Shown: positions 45,750 through 58,275 of the stretch, piece after piece
How positions within the stretch are numbered: position 1 is the first letter of the stretch
How the letters are laid out: the number at the start of each line of letters is the position of its first letter
Assembly: GCA_038503035.1 (NCBI GenBank)
Contig: JAVSML010024630.1
Span: 1 to 64,000, forward strand
DNA length: 64,000 bases
From: Crocodylus rhombifer
Lineage: Eukaryota > Chordata > Crocodylia > Crocodylidae
Direction: 5' to 3'
Position numbers and translations under genes: made by a program
The notes under the pieces: generated by a model
Told to the model about the DNA's origin: nothing
The model's database searches: none
What the model saw: only the letters and a program-made list of their open reading frames with translations

Positions 45750-46228
45750 CAGGGGTGGACAAAATACAGCCCGCGGGCCAGATATGGCCCACCAGCCCAT
45801 TCTATCCAGCCTGTGGGGCCACTAACAATTTTAGAAAATTAATTTTTATCTGTACCTCACTACTTGTCAAAGACAGACACAGCAGGAGCCTGTGGCTAAG
45901 CAGCAAGGTGAGCCCAGCTCCACTTCGCCCTCAGCCCCGACCCTTCTCCCCCTTCCCCCTCCCACCCTCAGCCCCAAACCAGAAGCCGGCTCGCAACCCT
46001 GAAGTGGCTCCCCCCACCTCCGTCGGAGTAGAAAGTAAGGCAAAATTGGAGGGGGGTGGGGAACTGCTGGAACAGCCCAGTGGCTGGGAGCTGTGTGGTG
46101 CTTCCTGGGCCAGACTGGAAGCGGGGGTGGGGCATGGAGGGAAGCTGCTGCACTGGATGGGGGGACCAGGGAGCAGCGCAGGGAGGGGTGGGCTCCGCAA
46201 GAAACAGCGGGGGCTGTGGGGACTGGAG

Positions 46229-47480
46229 AGAGCATGCGCCACTCAGCTGTTTCTCCCTGCTGGTGCCAACCCAGTTGGGCCCATCTTGTTCCATCGTGCA
46301 GCAAAGCAGTGGTTGGTCCAGCTTTGCTGTGTGCCGCTCAGGACGGGATGGGGCAAGCTCAGTCGGATTGGCGCTGGTGAAGAGAAGCAGCAGGTGAGCC
46401 ATGTGCCGCTCAAGACCAGCTCAGCCAGGGCTTCCCCTTCCCAGTGCTGGCCTGGCTAGGTCTGAGAGTCATGCAGCAAAGACACGGCTTCTACTTACCT
46501 CTACCAGCCTGTCCCAGCTGGTCCCAAGTGGCACACCTCTCAGCCACTGTTTCTCCTTACTGGTGCTGACTTGGCCAGGCCTGTCACATCCCAAGCAGCA
46601 TGCAGAGAAACAGCAGCTGGGCCAGCTTTGCTGCATACTGCTTGGGACGGTGTTAGAAATGCGCAGCTTGCATCTTTCACCTGATAAGAAAGAAATACTG
46701 CCCAAGGCTCCTTTCTCCCCCTCACCCGCCTTAGCCTTTCTCATGCTGATTACAGAAGCTGGAATTCAATTGACTGTGGCCTTGGGGTATGAACTTTTGG
46801 CGAACTGTTGTAGTTTCTGGGCATGCTTAATAAGCTGTTACATATTTACCCCTCCGCCCTGCATACTTAAGTAGCTAATTATACTAGACATGCGATGTAT
46901 GTAATGATGTAACTACATGTATGCTTGTATGAAACGGAAGTAGCTGTAAGAGTTCCGGTGTCTGCACATGTGCTCAGGAGAGAGAAGATAAATTCCGCTT
47001 GCAAACACAATTAGTTGGTCAGAAGCTGATTTGGGCATCAATGCCCCACTCTGACCTTGTTTGCAAACAAATACATCCTTTTGTACCGGCTGATGTTTGT
47101 GTGTCTGTGATCTTTGCGGGCCTCCAAAGAAATGAACCGCTTTTTGCAGCAAGGGGACAGACCCAGCTGGTCATCACTGGTGAGGAGAAGAGGCAGTTGA
47201 GCCACGTGCCATTTCCCCACATCACTCAGGACAGGTTGGCACCGGAGAGGCAAAGCCATGGCTGAACCTGTGCCGAGCAGCATACAAGGAAGCGGCACAC
47301 AGCTCAGCTGCCTCTTGTCACTGGTGCTGACCTGGCCAGGCCTGTCCTGTCCCGAGCGACATGCAGCAAAGCCGGCCAAGTCGCTGCTTCCCTGCGTGCT
47401 GCTCAGAATGTGACAGGCCCGACCGAGTCGGCACCGGCGAGGAGACGCTGCGGCTGAGCCATGTGCTGCTGGGGACCAGA
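46229..47480. repeat. Array of alternately inverted ~140-bp units
   Basis: A unit like CACTGGTGAGGAGAAG..GGCAGTTGAGCCACGTGCC occurs forward near 46366, 47165 and 47427, and reversed near 46229, 46530 and 47290. Orientation alternates, so the repeat is a palindromic dimer of about 260-300 bases in tandem. The solo LTR at 46651-47151 splits it. Confidence 0.6.
46651..47151 (+). mobile_element. Solo LTR of the same retrovirus family, opposite strand
   Basis: It begins TGTTAGAAAT and ends TTTTTGCAGCA, matching the LTR ends of the provirus (TGTTAGAAATAT and CATTTCTGCAACA in coding orientation). Shared internal blocks in order: CATACTTAAGTAGCTAATTA, GTAAGAGTTCC, TGCTCAGGAGAGAG with GATAAA, and GAAATGAACCGC. 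It is 501 bases against 611 and clearly older. The flanking tetramers are ACGG and AGGG, a possible target duplication with one change. No internal viral sequence is present, so it arose by LTR-LTR recombination. Confidence 0.85.
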
Positions 47481-48339
47481 TGAGCCAAGCCAGCGGAGGT
47501 AACTGTGCAGCTTTGTGCAGCAGCTCCCAGAGCCTCAGGAGCAGCCTGGGGGACTCCACCCCACTCACGCTGTGTCCAGTGTGCACAGAGGCTGATCCAG
47601 GAACCTCCCAAGTCCAGTGTCCTGCCCCTGCCAGGCAGCATCCTTTCATGGGCAAGGTAGTTGCGCTCCATCCCACAGAGCTGCATGGGCCAGGCCAGGC
47701 TCCACTTTAGATGCCATTGGGGGCCTACTGCGGCCCGAGTTTGTGGAGCTCTAAGGCAGGCCCCCCCTCCCCTCCCCCCTCCAGCTGCCACCTTCCCAAG
47801 GGCCTGGCCTGGCCAGCCTACCTACAGTGCTTCTCCTCATGCCTCTCCCTCCTTCCTTCCCACTCTCTTGTCTCTCTCTTCCCTCCTCCCTCCCTCTTCC
47901 CTCTCCTCTCTTCCCTCTCTGCTCTACCCACTACGAAGTTTTATTTATTGTCACCAGGTTTAGAATTTTTAGAAAACCTGGTATTTACCATAAAAAATAA
48001 ATGTTTATCATTATTAACTATATTAATATGCAATGCATCCTGCCATATACCCCCTGCCCCAGTTTTGGTTTTTTGGCATGCCAGTGCCTAATAAGGTAGA
48101 CATGTCTTTTTTGGCACTCTGTCCCAAAAACATTGCTTACCCCTGACATAGACCATGTGACAGAGTGTAACTTCCAGTTTCAAGGCTGTACTACCCCCCC
48201 CCACAAAAGGAGTATTGCTGGGGTAAAGGGAGGGACTTCCAGTGGCAAAGGGTAGGGGCTTCTGGGCACAAGAAAGTGACCGGCGGGTGAGGCAACTGTC
48301 AAGTGGGAGGGCTACCCATGCCGCCCTCAACAACTCACC

Positions 48340-49310
48340 AAAATTTGTGAAGTGTCCCTCCAGCCAAAATAATTGCCTGTCCCTGCTTTAACCAGTACTG
48401 GGAAACCGAAGGAATCCCCAAGTGGCAACAGCATGGCACATGGGGGTGGGAAGGTGGCCAGGGCAAGAATAAGATTCCTTGGGGCTTAGTGACAGGGGGA
48501 GCTGTTATGCCAATGTGGGAACTGCCTGAGGTAACCCTGGGGATACCATGAAACACGCACTCAAGCAAGGATGACAGACATGGCATGAAGCCCCTGGCCT
48601 TGGCAAGCCTTTTGTACTGGGCAGTGCCGACGGGTGGCAAAGTGTGCAGGGCCAGTTCTGCCATGGGAACAGCTTGCCAAACAGCCAACATTGTAGGAAT
48701 CCCATGGGACATCCTACATCACTGACAGAAAAAAATTGCCTAGTGCTGGCAGAAGCTCGTTTTTATGCTTTCAAAGATGTGCTTGCAAAATGATTGGGGG
48801 TCAGGAAAGGCAAAAAAGACTTGACTTCCAGTGTTAGCAAAGGTTTGCTGGCTCACCATAGTCAGGTGTACCCATATATGTGCCAAGCTATGCCTTCCGT
48901 ATCTTGGGACTGTGGGGTTGGCTAGGGAAACCTCCAGGTTCAAGGAGGAGATAAGACCCTGATGTGGGGTCCCGCAGAAAGGAAGCCCCAGCCAGCAACA
49001 TGGCAAGGAGGAACACAGTGAGGAGGGAAGACCCTGGGTTGCACCCCACCCCCCTTACTAGAGAGGCTACAGGTTTGTGGACCCTGACAACACCTGTGGG
49101 AGCACTGTGGGAGCCCTGGGTTATTCAATACCTGGGGTGCATGGTAGAAAGACCTCAGGGAAAGGGAGGACAGGATGCAGGTTACTGCACAAGTTAGAGC
49201 TGGATTCCCCTCCCATCATCTCAGGCTGCATGGGGAAACCACTGCAGGACCTCTTAATTGGAATCACAAGCATGGGTGTTACTGAGGGTGACAGCCACCT
49301 TGTGGCCTGA
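48340..49310. repeat. Dispersed copy of the 0.93-kb tandem unit
   Basis: The anchor GAAGCCCCTGG at 48589 is preceded by GGAGCTGTTATGCCAATGTG and followed by GGGTGGCAAAGTGTGCAGGG and an AGGTTTGCTGGCTCACCATA block, in the order found in the 41.75-44.1 kb array. Same orientation as the array. Confidence 0.7.
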
Positions 49311-51290
49311 TTATGAAGTATTACATGGACCTTTTGTGCCTTTTACTCAGAGCATTTTTCACCTCAAAGGACTTTAATGAATGGTTGCTGATCACCAGCC
49401 CTTATCCTTTGAGAAAGGCAGAGCAGGACTCCTTACATAAATTTGCATAAAGCCTGCATAATAACACCATCCCACACAAGAACCACCCACCCATCTGCCC
49501 ACTCACCTGTGCCATGGCTTCCAACACAGATAGGAGCACAGGTTGGACCATTAGGCAAAACTGTCCCCAACACCTCATTCAAAAAGCCATCTCGTGAACA
49601 GAATGCTTTTGCCACTGCTACACACATGCTCACGCACTCTTCCACCCATAGCCATTCAAAGAGTGGCAGTGTTAATGCCACCCACAGCGGTTATAGTGAT
49701 TACTCCCATTGTGAACATGGTCCCACACCACCCCCTTGCCAGCACTGCACCAGTTCACACCCCTCACCATCAGCTGCTGTTTTGGGACCAATACAAAGAG
49801 GCAGACAACAGACATTGATAAGTTTCCCAGTTGTGGGGTGCTTTTCAAGTCTGAAACCCCACTGATTTTTAGTTGAGATTTAGGACTCAGCTAAGTGCTG
49901 AATGTCATTTTCCCTGACAGCTGTTCCTCGCCCATCAAGGTGTGATGCAGCAACACAGACCCCAGCACAGCATTATCAATCAGGACAGTCATTGATTAGG
50001 TATTTTACAGTAAAGTGTTGTGGAAATCTCAGTTATGCCATAAGCTATTTCTTTCTGTCTTCCTTGAATGATGATATCATGATATTGGATGTGGGGCCTT
50101 TTGGGGGATGGGGATTGATTATTTCATGACCATTGTTGTTTATTTGTTGTAACTTAAATTCTGTTCAAAGACGTTTTCGTACAGTACAGTTGCATGTGAG
50201 CTGCAAATTGGAAGACCTTTTGGTGCCGGTGTGATGGTGCGGTACAAGAGAGGACTGCAAGAGGTGCGGGCAGGCAAGAATGGTGTGGGCCACAGGGGTG
50301 GCACTGGTTTCCAGACCAGACAGGGTTGGGTGCACCCATAGGGGTGCCTAACTTTGCCATAAGCATAGAATACACAGCAAACAATAGAGCAAAGCCAATT
50401 GTTTTTCCACAAGAGAATTTAATTACAGGTAATTTAATTAAGAAATAGGGGAGGTTGGTCTTGTGATGCACCCAGCTCTGGAGTGTACCAGCCACATATG
50501 ACAGCCCCCAAACTCCCCAGAGAGCACCCCTGGGGGCCCTGACTCTCCTATCTTCATAATGCCATGGGGGTCATGACATGAACACATTGGGGGCTGGTGG
50601 CAGGCGTAGGCAGCATGCCGTGTGCTCTAAAATGTCCTTGTGTAGTGTGCTTCTTCCAACAGTGCCCTGAAGCAGTTAGTTGTGAGCATGTGTGGTCTAC
50701 AATGCTTTAATTGGAGGTGTGGACAATTAATAAAGAATATTTCCAATGAAGTGTAGGGGACGGTCTTCTCTCCTACTCAGACCTTGGTGTTCCCATGGCC
50801 ACCCGCACAGTCCCCCCAGTTGCCCAGTGTTGTGTGCTTCCCCCAACAGTTCCCTGAAGCAGTGAGCTGTGAGTGTGTGTGGTTTACAAAGCTGTAATTG
50901 AAGATGCAGACAATTTATAAATAACATTTCCAATTATGGCATACCTAAGAAGCGAGGGGAGGGGGGCATGGGGAGACCTAGACATATCTAGAAATACGTA
51001 TGTGGCTGGGGAGGTGAGATCAGGAAGACCTACGGTACCAGAGAAATGGCTCCATAAAAAGGGTTAACACAACAGATAGTAATAATCTTTCATGGGTAGG
51101 GTGAATGTAAATAAGCCACTCATTAACATGATCTGAACATATGGCATATGGCAGTGTGAATATAGTTCTTCCGAGAGAAGCAGAACTGGAAATCAGCAAA
51201 GATTAGTACAGTACATGAACTAACAGGAAAAGATTTCAGTCCAACAAAAAATAATTGTAATTAACTTGCTTCTTCATTCAGGAGATGAAC
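49311..51290. other. Unassigned sequence with a ~185-bp tandem duplication
   Basis: No gene recognised. Two similar units lie near 50640 and 50825, sharing TGTGCTTCCCCCAACAGT, CCCTGAAGCAGT(G/T)AG and GACAATT(T/A)ATAAA. A short stretch near 50280-50360 again resembles the 0.93-kb unit (TGCACCCATAGGGGTGCCTA). Confidence 0.4.
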
Positions 51291-54200
51291 TATAAAAAAT
51301 TGTTCCTTGACAATGACCCACATTTTCACACAGGGGGCATGCTTGGGTGGGATGTGCTTCATCTCTCCCCTAAAGGCAAGCATGTCTTCTCCTCCAGGTT
51401 GGCTGATCTCATATGGCGCGCTTTAAACTAGCTTCACCGGGGGATAGGGCCACAGGGGGACATGAGGACACTTCCCAGCAAGGACAGGTGATGAGCACAG
51501 GAAGTACCCAGGTAAGTGACAGGGGTCTGGATAGTCCTAGGATCAAGGGGGTGGTGCAAGCTCCCATAGGAGGCCTTAAATGCCTCTACACTAATGCTTG
51601 TAGTATGGGAAACAAGCAGGAGGAACTTGCCATCCTGCTAGCTAACACAAACCCGGACATAGTAGTGCTCACTGAAACTTGGTGAGATTCAACCCATGAT
51701 TGGGCAGTAAACATTAGGGGATACAGAATATACAGGCAGGATAGAATGGGGAGGAAAGGCGGGGGTGTGGCGCTATACACCAAAGAGCAATACACATTCT
51801 CAACAAATAAGATGGTGTCAGTGGAGGGGCAGACTGAAGTGCTCTGGGTAAGAATACAAGGAGGTTGTGGGGAAAGGGACTTAATGGTGGGTGTCTACTA
51901 CAAACCACGCAACCAGGGGGAAGAGCTAGACTGGGAATTCTCAGGTCAGCTCGTGGAGGCAGTTAAGTCAAGGGATGGGGTCATCATGGGTGACCTAAAC
52001 TTTCCGAATATCTGCTGGGAGGAGCAGTCAGCCGGGTCTGACCGCTCATGTAGGTTCTCAGCTGAGATACAGGACCTCCACCTAACGCAGGAGGTACACA
52101 GTTCCACCAGGGGAAATGCCTTGCTGGACCTGGTCCTGGCCACAGGCAATGACCTGGTGAGGGGACTACGGGTTCTTGACCACCTGGGTGATAGTGATCA
52201 TTGCCTACTGGAATTCACCATCCAGCACAGGATGTCAAAGGCCTGCAGCGAGGCAGTAGCCGTTGACTTCAGGAGGGACAATTTCAATGAGTTAAGGAGA
52301 TTAGTAGGAGAGGCACTGAGGTCCCAGGGGGTAGGGGAGTTGAGAGTCCAAGATGAGTTCCTTAAGGACATGATCCTCCGAGCCCAAAGGGTGACAGTCC
52401 CAATGAGAATCAAAGGGGAAAAGAGTGCTCAAAAGCCCCCATGGCTCACCAAAGGCATTTTGGAACATCTGAAAGCTGAAAAAGAGGCATACACCTGGTG
52501 GAAAGGAGGGGCTATCACCGAGGAGGATTATACCTCCATTGCTTGAAACTGTATGGGAGCTGTTAGGAAGGTTAAGGTAGAGATAGAACTAGGACTAGTG
52601 ACCAGGATCAAAGATAACAAGAAGTCCTTTTTTAAATACACAGGGAGTAAAAAGAAGGCACTGGGTAATACAGGGCCTCTGCAAGGCATTCTTGGCAATC
52701 TGGTGGCTGCATCAGATGAAAAATCTGACCTCTTTAACAAATTCTTTGCCTCCATTTTTCTGAGCAGGGGCATCTCCCCCACCAAGATTCCAGACAGTCT
52801 TAGGAGAGGCACCGCCAGGCCTAGAGTCAGAGAGGACCTAGTTAGGGAATTCAGGTGGGGCTGGATGTGTTTAAATCAGCAGGTCCATATGATCTCCATT
52901 CCAGGGTGCTGAGGAAATTAACAGGGGTCATTGTGGGCCCCCTGGCACAACTTTGCGAGGACTTACGGTGCTCTGGGGAGGTGCCAGAGGACTGGAAAAA
53001 GGCCAATGTGGTCCCCATTTTCAAAAGGGAGGAAAGAGGATCCAGGTAACTATAGGCCTGTTAGTCTGACCTCGGTCCTGGAGAAGCTCTTTGAGAAAAT
53101 TATCTAGGAGCACATGTGTGAGGGACCAGCAGGGGAGATTATGTTCAGGGGAAACCAGCATGGGTTCATTTGGGGCAGGTCCTATCAGACCAACCTGGTT
53201 GCCTTTTACGATCAGGTTACAAAATCCTTGGACGCAGGTGTTGTGGTGGATGTAGTCTTTCTGGACTTTGGGAAGGCCTTCGACCCTGTCTCCCACCCCA
53301 TTCTCATTAAAAACCTAGGCAACTGTGGCACTAGTGCCTACACAATCAGAAGAGTCGTAAATTGGCTAGATGGCCACATCCGGAGAGTGGTGGTGGATGG
53401 ATCATTTTTGACCTGGAGGGATGCGGACAGTGGAGTCCCCCAGTGCTTGGTCCTCAGGCCTGTACTGTTCAACATCTTTAGCAGTGACTTGGATGGAGGG
53501 GCATGAAAAGCACCATGTCCAAATTCATGGATGACTAAGATGTCGGGAGAGGTGGGCACACAAGAAGGGAGGGACAGGCTACAACTAGATCTGGACAGGT
53601 TACAGGGGTGGGCAGATGAGAATAGGATGGGATCCAATACTGACAAATGCCGGGTACTGCACCTAGGGAGAAAGAACCAGCAGCATACCTATAGGCTGGG
53701 GAACTCTCTTCTCATCAGCACAGAGGCAGAAAGGGATCTTGGAGTCATTGTTTCCAAGATGAACATGGGCCTCCAATGTGGGGACGCGGTGACTAAGGCT
53801 AACCGCACCTTGTCGTGCATCTACAGATGCATCACAAGCAGGTCCAAGGAGGTGATACTCCCCCTCTCTGCAACATTGGTCAGGCCCAAGAGGGATGTGG
53901 ACAGCATTGAAAGGGTCCAGAGGTGGGGCACTCGCATGGTCAGGGGGCAGCAGGGCAGGCCCTATGAGGAGAGGCTATGGAATCTGAACCTGTTCAGCCT
54001 CCACAAGAGAAGGCTGAGGGGGAATCTGGTGGCCATCTATAAACTTACCAGAGGGGACCAGCAGGGAATAGGAGAGGCCCTGTTCCCCTGAGCATTACCT
54101 GGAGTAACTAGGAATAATGGCCACAAGTTGATTGAGAGTAGGTTCAGGCTAGACATCAGGAGGCACTACTTCACAGTCAGGGGAACTCGGATCTGGAACC

Positions 54201-54352
54201 AACTTCCAAGGGAAGTGGTGCTTACTGCTACCCTGGGTGTCTTCATAAGAAGGCTAGCCAAGGTCATTTATTCCCAGCATTCTTTCCTGCCCATGGCAGG
54301 GGTTCAGACTCGGGTCTCTCCCGACTAACAACTACGAAATTATGAAACTACC
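51291..54352 (+). pseudogene. CR1 LINE from ORF1 end through ORF2 to 3' end
   Basis: The end of ORF1 is seen near 51360 (HLSPKGKHVFSSRLADLIW), followed by the GCTTTAAACTAG junction. ORF2 begins with LYTNACSMGNKQEELAILLA. A 266-codon open stretch at 51746-52546 covers most of the endonuclease, with MGDLNFPNICWEEQ, LGDSDHCLLEFT and the linker. RT blocks follow with frame changes: VPEDWKKANVVPIFKR near 52990, [20 protein letters not shown] near 53150, VFLDFGKAFDPVSHP near 53260. Near 53880 a stretch of about 60 bases present in other copies (the LEYCVQFW segment) is missing. It ends with a short degenerate ATGAAACT tail. Confidence 0.9.
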
Positions 54353-54728
54353 TGACCCGTAGTCAGAACAATTTTGATCCATTTCACCTGATGTATAATG
54401 GCCATATTACAACAGAAATTACATGGATTTCTCAGTGAACCCAGGCGGCACCTGGTGGACAAATCATGTCAGAACTGGGAAAATGGTGATTTTAGTTGTG
54501 TGCAAGAATATACGTCACAAAACTTTCACAATAAAAAAAATCATGGTGCAACAATTGGCCATGCTAAAAATAAAACATTTTGGAAGTAGTTTAATTTACC
54601 GTGAAAAATTTAAACCTACCACAGTAAAAAGACTTTAATGTGTATTTTCATGCATGACTAATCTAGAGAAATGGCAATTTTTGGGGCTGTTTCATAATGT
54701 ATATCTAAATAGGCCAGTGTGAAGCACC

Positions 54729-55802
54729 TAGTATGTGCTTTGGATTCAGATTTGGCCGATTTGGGGGACAGTGATTCCATTTGATGATTTGAATCACTGT
54801 TCTGAATTGATTCGGCTGAATCTGATTCAGAGATTTGGCTGCACCTGAATCAGATGAATCTCCGAATCAGCCCCATCCCCTGCCTGCTCTCAATGGCTGC
54901 CTTGCCCGCTCTCCCAGCTCCTGGCTCTTTAAAAAAAACAAAATAAAAAATGACCACCTATTCACCAGCTGCTGCCAGGTGTGGGGGGGGAGGGTGATCC
55001 CCATTGCCGCCCATGGCTCTGCCATGAGCCTCCCAACCCCTGCCCACTCTCCCAGCCCCCCCCCACCATGGCTGCCTCACTTGCCCCAGCTCCCTACCCT
55101 TCAAACAAACAAACAAACAAAGCCCCAACTCACCGGTTGCTGCCAGTGGGGGGAGACGATCCCTGCTGCATCCCACTGCCCCACACTGCATGGGGAGCTC
55201 TGCCATGAGCTCCAAGAAGTCCCAAGACCACTGCAGCAGCCGGTGAGTCTGGTGGGGATTTTTTGGGGGGCGGGGTTTAAGAGCCGAGAGCTGGGGCCTG
55301 GCAGGGCAGGCATCGGGGGGCTGGGAGAGCAGGCAGGGGTTGGAGGGCTCATGAAAGATCCCTCATGGACTGGGGAGCAGTGAAGGGCAGCAGGGATCAC
55401 CCCCCAACATCTGGCAGCATCTGGTGAGTGGGGACTTTTTTTTTTCAAAAAGCCAGGAGCTGGGTCCAAGCAGGGCAGCTGTGGAAGGGGCTGGGACAGT
55501 GGTTGAGGGATGGGGCCTGGCAGAGGTCCCCCTATGGTCTCTTCCTGCCTCCTCCAGCCCCCCCTCCCCCACCCACTTCTTACCAGCATGGAATATGGGT
55601 ACAGCTCCCTGCTGCAGCAAGCAGGGACTGCCTGAATTGCCAAAGCTCTCTGAATCTTTCTGAATTGATTCGGAGAGCTTTGAATAGATTTGGGGCTTTT
55701 TACTGGTCTCCTGATTTAATTCAGATTCAGAGATTCTGCTACCGAATTGGGCTGAATCTCCTCCAAATCGAATCAGCACCCAAAGCTTCGCATACCCGTA
55801 CT
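54729..55802. mobile_element. Foldback-type element with long imperfect inverted arms
   Basis: Outer ends are TAGTATGTGCTTTGG on the left and, read inward, TAGTACGGGTATGCGAAGCTTTGG on the right. Inside, both arms hold GATTCAG/GAATC-rich blocks, CAGCTCCTGGCTCTTTAAAA (left) against CAAAAAGCCAGGAGCTG (right), and CTCACCGGTTGCTGCC at 55129-55144 against GCAGCAGCCGGTGAG at 55234-55248. The arms thus meet around a loop of about 90 bases. No transposase frame is present. Superfamily unknown. Confidence 0.65.
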
Positions 55803-57290
55803 AAACAATACAAGACATGTACAATTTCCCTGGAAGTCTTGTTGATATGTGTGCTCTCACCAGCCACCTGCTGGCAGAGCTGCAGTATCACATGATACAG
55901 CTCATTAAGTAAAGATTGGAAGTGGCATGTCTGTTTACATTTAGAGTGTACCAGAGGCATAACTGCCCAGTATTGTGCCATGGACAGCAGAGGCACAGAG
56001 GCAGAAGATGGAAGTTCACTGCTACAGAAGATATTACCTTTTTGCTGCTGACATGTGACAAGTGGTGAAAAAAACACAGAATTTTGCCAGCAAAAAAGGA
56101 GGGGACATATCCCCCCACCCCCAGCGTTAAGCCTCCTTAACCAGTGTGCTGCTACTGCTGCTCTGCCCTCCATGCTGCTGGAGCTGGAACTGCTGCAAAG
56201 AAGGTGCAGGGAGAGGGAAGGGAGATGGGAGGATAAGGCATTCTTTTAGCACCATCCCAATGCAACCCCTCTTAGGCATTGTCCTCCTGCCTGGTTCCTC
56301 AACTCATCATTACTGCACTGTGCTACATCTTGGAACTGCTTCATACCTTGTGACAGTTTATCCCACTTGTCATTGTCCAGTGTGTGGCTGTGTGCCTCAT
56401 TTACTGTACACAACTGAATCCTTGCATTGATGACAGAATTAATTTCCTCAACAGTTTTTTAAAATTATTTTATGGTGCTCATCACACTATGGCATTTCAG
56501 TGCTTCACAAGCATTCATTAATTTATTTTGAGCAAAATAAATCTGTGAAATGAGAGGGCATTATTGTCAGCATTTAGGTCACAGAAAGTTTAAGGTAAAA
56601 AAATTAATTATGGGTGCCTAATTTGAGGTAACTTGGATATGATTATTCAGAATATTTTGCATTTTATAGGTCTTTGTATATTCAAAGCACAGCTCCCATT
56701 GGTTTCAGTTGCAACTGTGTGGGCATGACAACATGTGCATTTGATCTGGGCTCAGTTTACTCCAGAGTAAGATTCTGCAGATTAAGCGCTCCCAGGAAGG
56801 CATTTATATGTGCAGGGACTAGGCAACAGAGTTGCTGCTCTTAGCACCAAACTTCCTGCAGTCCTGCAGTGGCCCCCTGCCACCACTATGGGGAGCTCCA
56901 GGCTCTGGATGCAGCTGCCAGCACCCTGCAGCCCTCTTGAAAAGCTATCTCTGCTTTCTGCTCCCTGGCCAGCCACTTCCCTGGCCAGGAGCAGTGTGCA
57001 CAGTGCAGGGACAGCACGTGGCAGCTCTCTCCTTGTCCACTCCGCCTCTCCACACTATAGCTGCTCCAGCCCTTGCCCCTGGCAGTGATGACCAGTCCCC
57101 TGGGCTCCTGCTGGCCATCATGCTGGCTCTGCTGGCCCACCACACTGATTGCCACCTGGCCCACAGCTGTCTCATCCCATCTGGCTCTCCACCACACAGC
57201 AACTGTCTGGCTGGGCACAAAGTGCTATCACAAGGCTGCCACCACCACCGTGCAGCTGCCAGTGGCAGGGATACCAGTGAGAGGCTTCTG
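55803..57290. other. Unassigned sequence
   Basis: Mostly unrecognised. From about 56800 the GC content rises and long open frames appear in several phases; the part just before 57300 may be the diverged upstream region of the Harbinger transposase relic. Confidence 0.35.
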
Positions 57291-57299
57291 GGCACCACA

Positions 57300-58275
57300 G
57301 CCAGGGAGGCTGCAGCCCTCCTGAGCCTCCAGTCCTGCCACCTCTGGGCCCGCCAGACCTGGCAGGACTGGAGGTGGCACATGATACACCACAACTGGTT
57401 TGACAAACATACTGGTGGCCTTCTGCATGACCTGGGCCACCTTCCCTGGAGTAGCTCCAGCCACACCTGAACTGGCAGGACACCAGCATGTGGTCACCCC
57501 TCCCCATGCACATCCAGCTGGCCTTTTCCCTGCTTAAGCTAGCCATACCCACCAGTCTGTGGCAAGGCCACCACTGAAGAGGCCATCCTGGAGGTATGTG
57601 GCACACTCCAGGATGTACTGGCAGACACGTGCTCTGCATGCATAACCCCCTGGCAGCGGTGGCAGGGTTCTGTGCCGCGGGATTCCACCAGTGCATCAGA
57701 GCCCTGGACAGGAACTACATCCCTGTCACCTACCCATCCCATGGAAACCGCCCCTATCACAGATGGATGGCTTTCTCTCCACGGTGCTTCAAACTAGTGT
57801 GGACCACCGTGGGGCCTTCATGCATATGAGTGCCAGCTGGGTGGGCAACATCAACAATGCCTGCGTCTTCTAGAACTCTGGCTTGCTGGGCCTAGTGGAG
57901 AGTGGATGCTTCATGCCAGGGGGTTCTGTACCTGCAGCTGGGCACTGTGGCCATTCCACCCTCTTCACTGGGGACCCCACCTGCCCTCTTCTTCTCTGGC
58001 TTATGCAGCTCTACACTGGCCATGTGAATCCCCATCAGGCCCACTTCAACTGCTTCCTCAGTGGGATCTGCATACTGGTAGAGCACATCTTTGGCCACCT
58101 CAAGGGCTTCTGGTGCTCCCTCACCACCTGCCTGAAGACCGCTGAGAATAACCCCAGGGTCATTGTTGCAGCCTGTGTGTTACATAACATCTGTCAAACT
58201 GCAAATATGGCTCACCTACCAACACCCATTCACCTTGGAAATAAGCCCATTAAGCACCGGGGCCTTCTCCAGTAG
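57300..58275 (+). pseudogene. PIF/Harbinger transposase relic, second copy
   Basis: Blocks in order across several frames: WQDWRWHMIHHNWFDKHTGG near 57360, ATTEEAILEVCGTLQDVLAD near 57570, HQCIRALDRNYIPVTYPSHG near 57690 (the first catalytic aspartate is in ALDRNYIP), TSVDHRGAFMHMSASW near 57800, then NSGLLGLVESGCFMPGG. A 130-codon stretch at 57883-58275 holds the last catalytic region VEHIFGHLKGFW, with its glutamate retained, and VIVAACVLHNIC. The second catalytic position reads NINNACVF where HDARVF is usual, so that aspartate is lost. At least three frameshifts. No Myb/SANT partner was found beside it. Confidence 0.85.

Larger units (their letters stand above)
45750..48145. mobile_element. 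Putative hAT-like element hosting nested repeats
   Basis: The left end CAGGGGTGGACAAAATACAG and the right end, read inward, CAGGGGTAAGCAATG share the hAT-type CAGGGGT start. The presumed flanking octamers agree at only five of eight positions, so the two ends may belong to different elements. Inside lie GC-rich sequence, an array of alternately inverted units and a solo LTR. Confidence 0.35.

Noticed and set aside
45755..47791. Many open frames of 90-234 codons on both strands
   Set aside because: They cross the inverted repeat array and the solo LTR, and show no recognisable domain. They reflect GC-rich repeats.
54835..55663. Open frames of up to 182 codons on both strands
   Set aside because: They lie in the arms of the foldback element and mirror each other across strands, which is expected from an inverted repeat.
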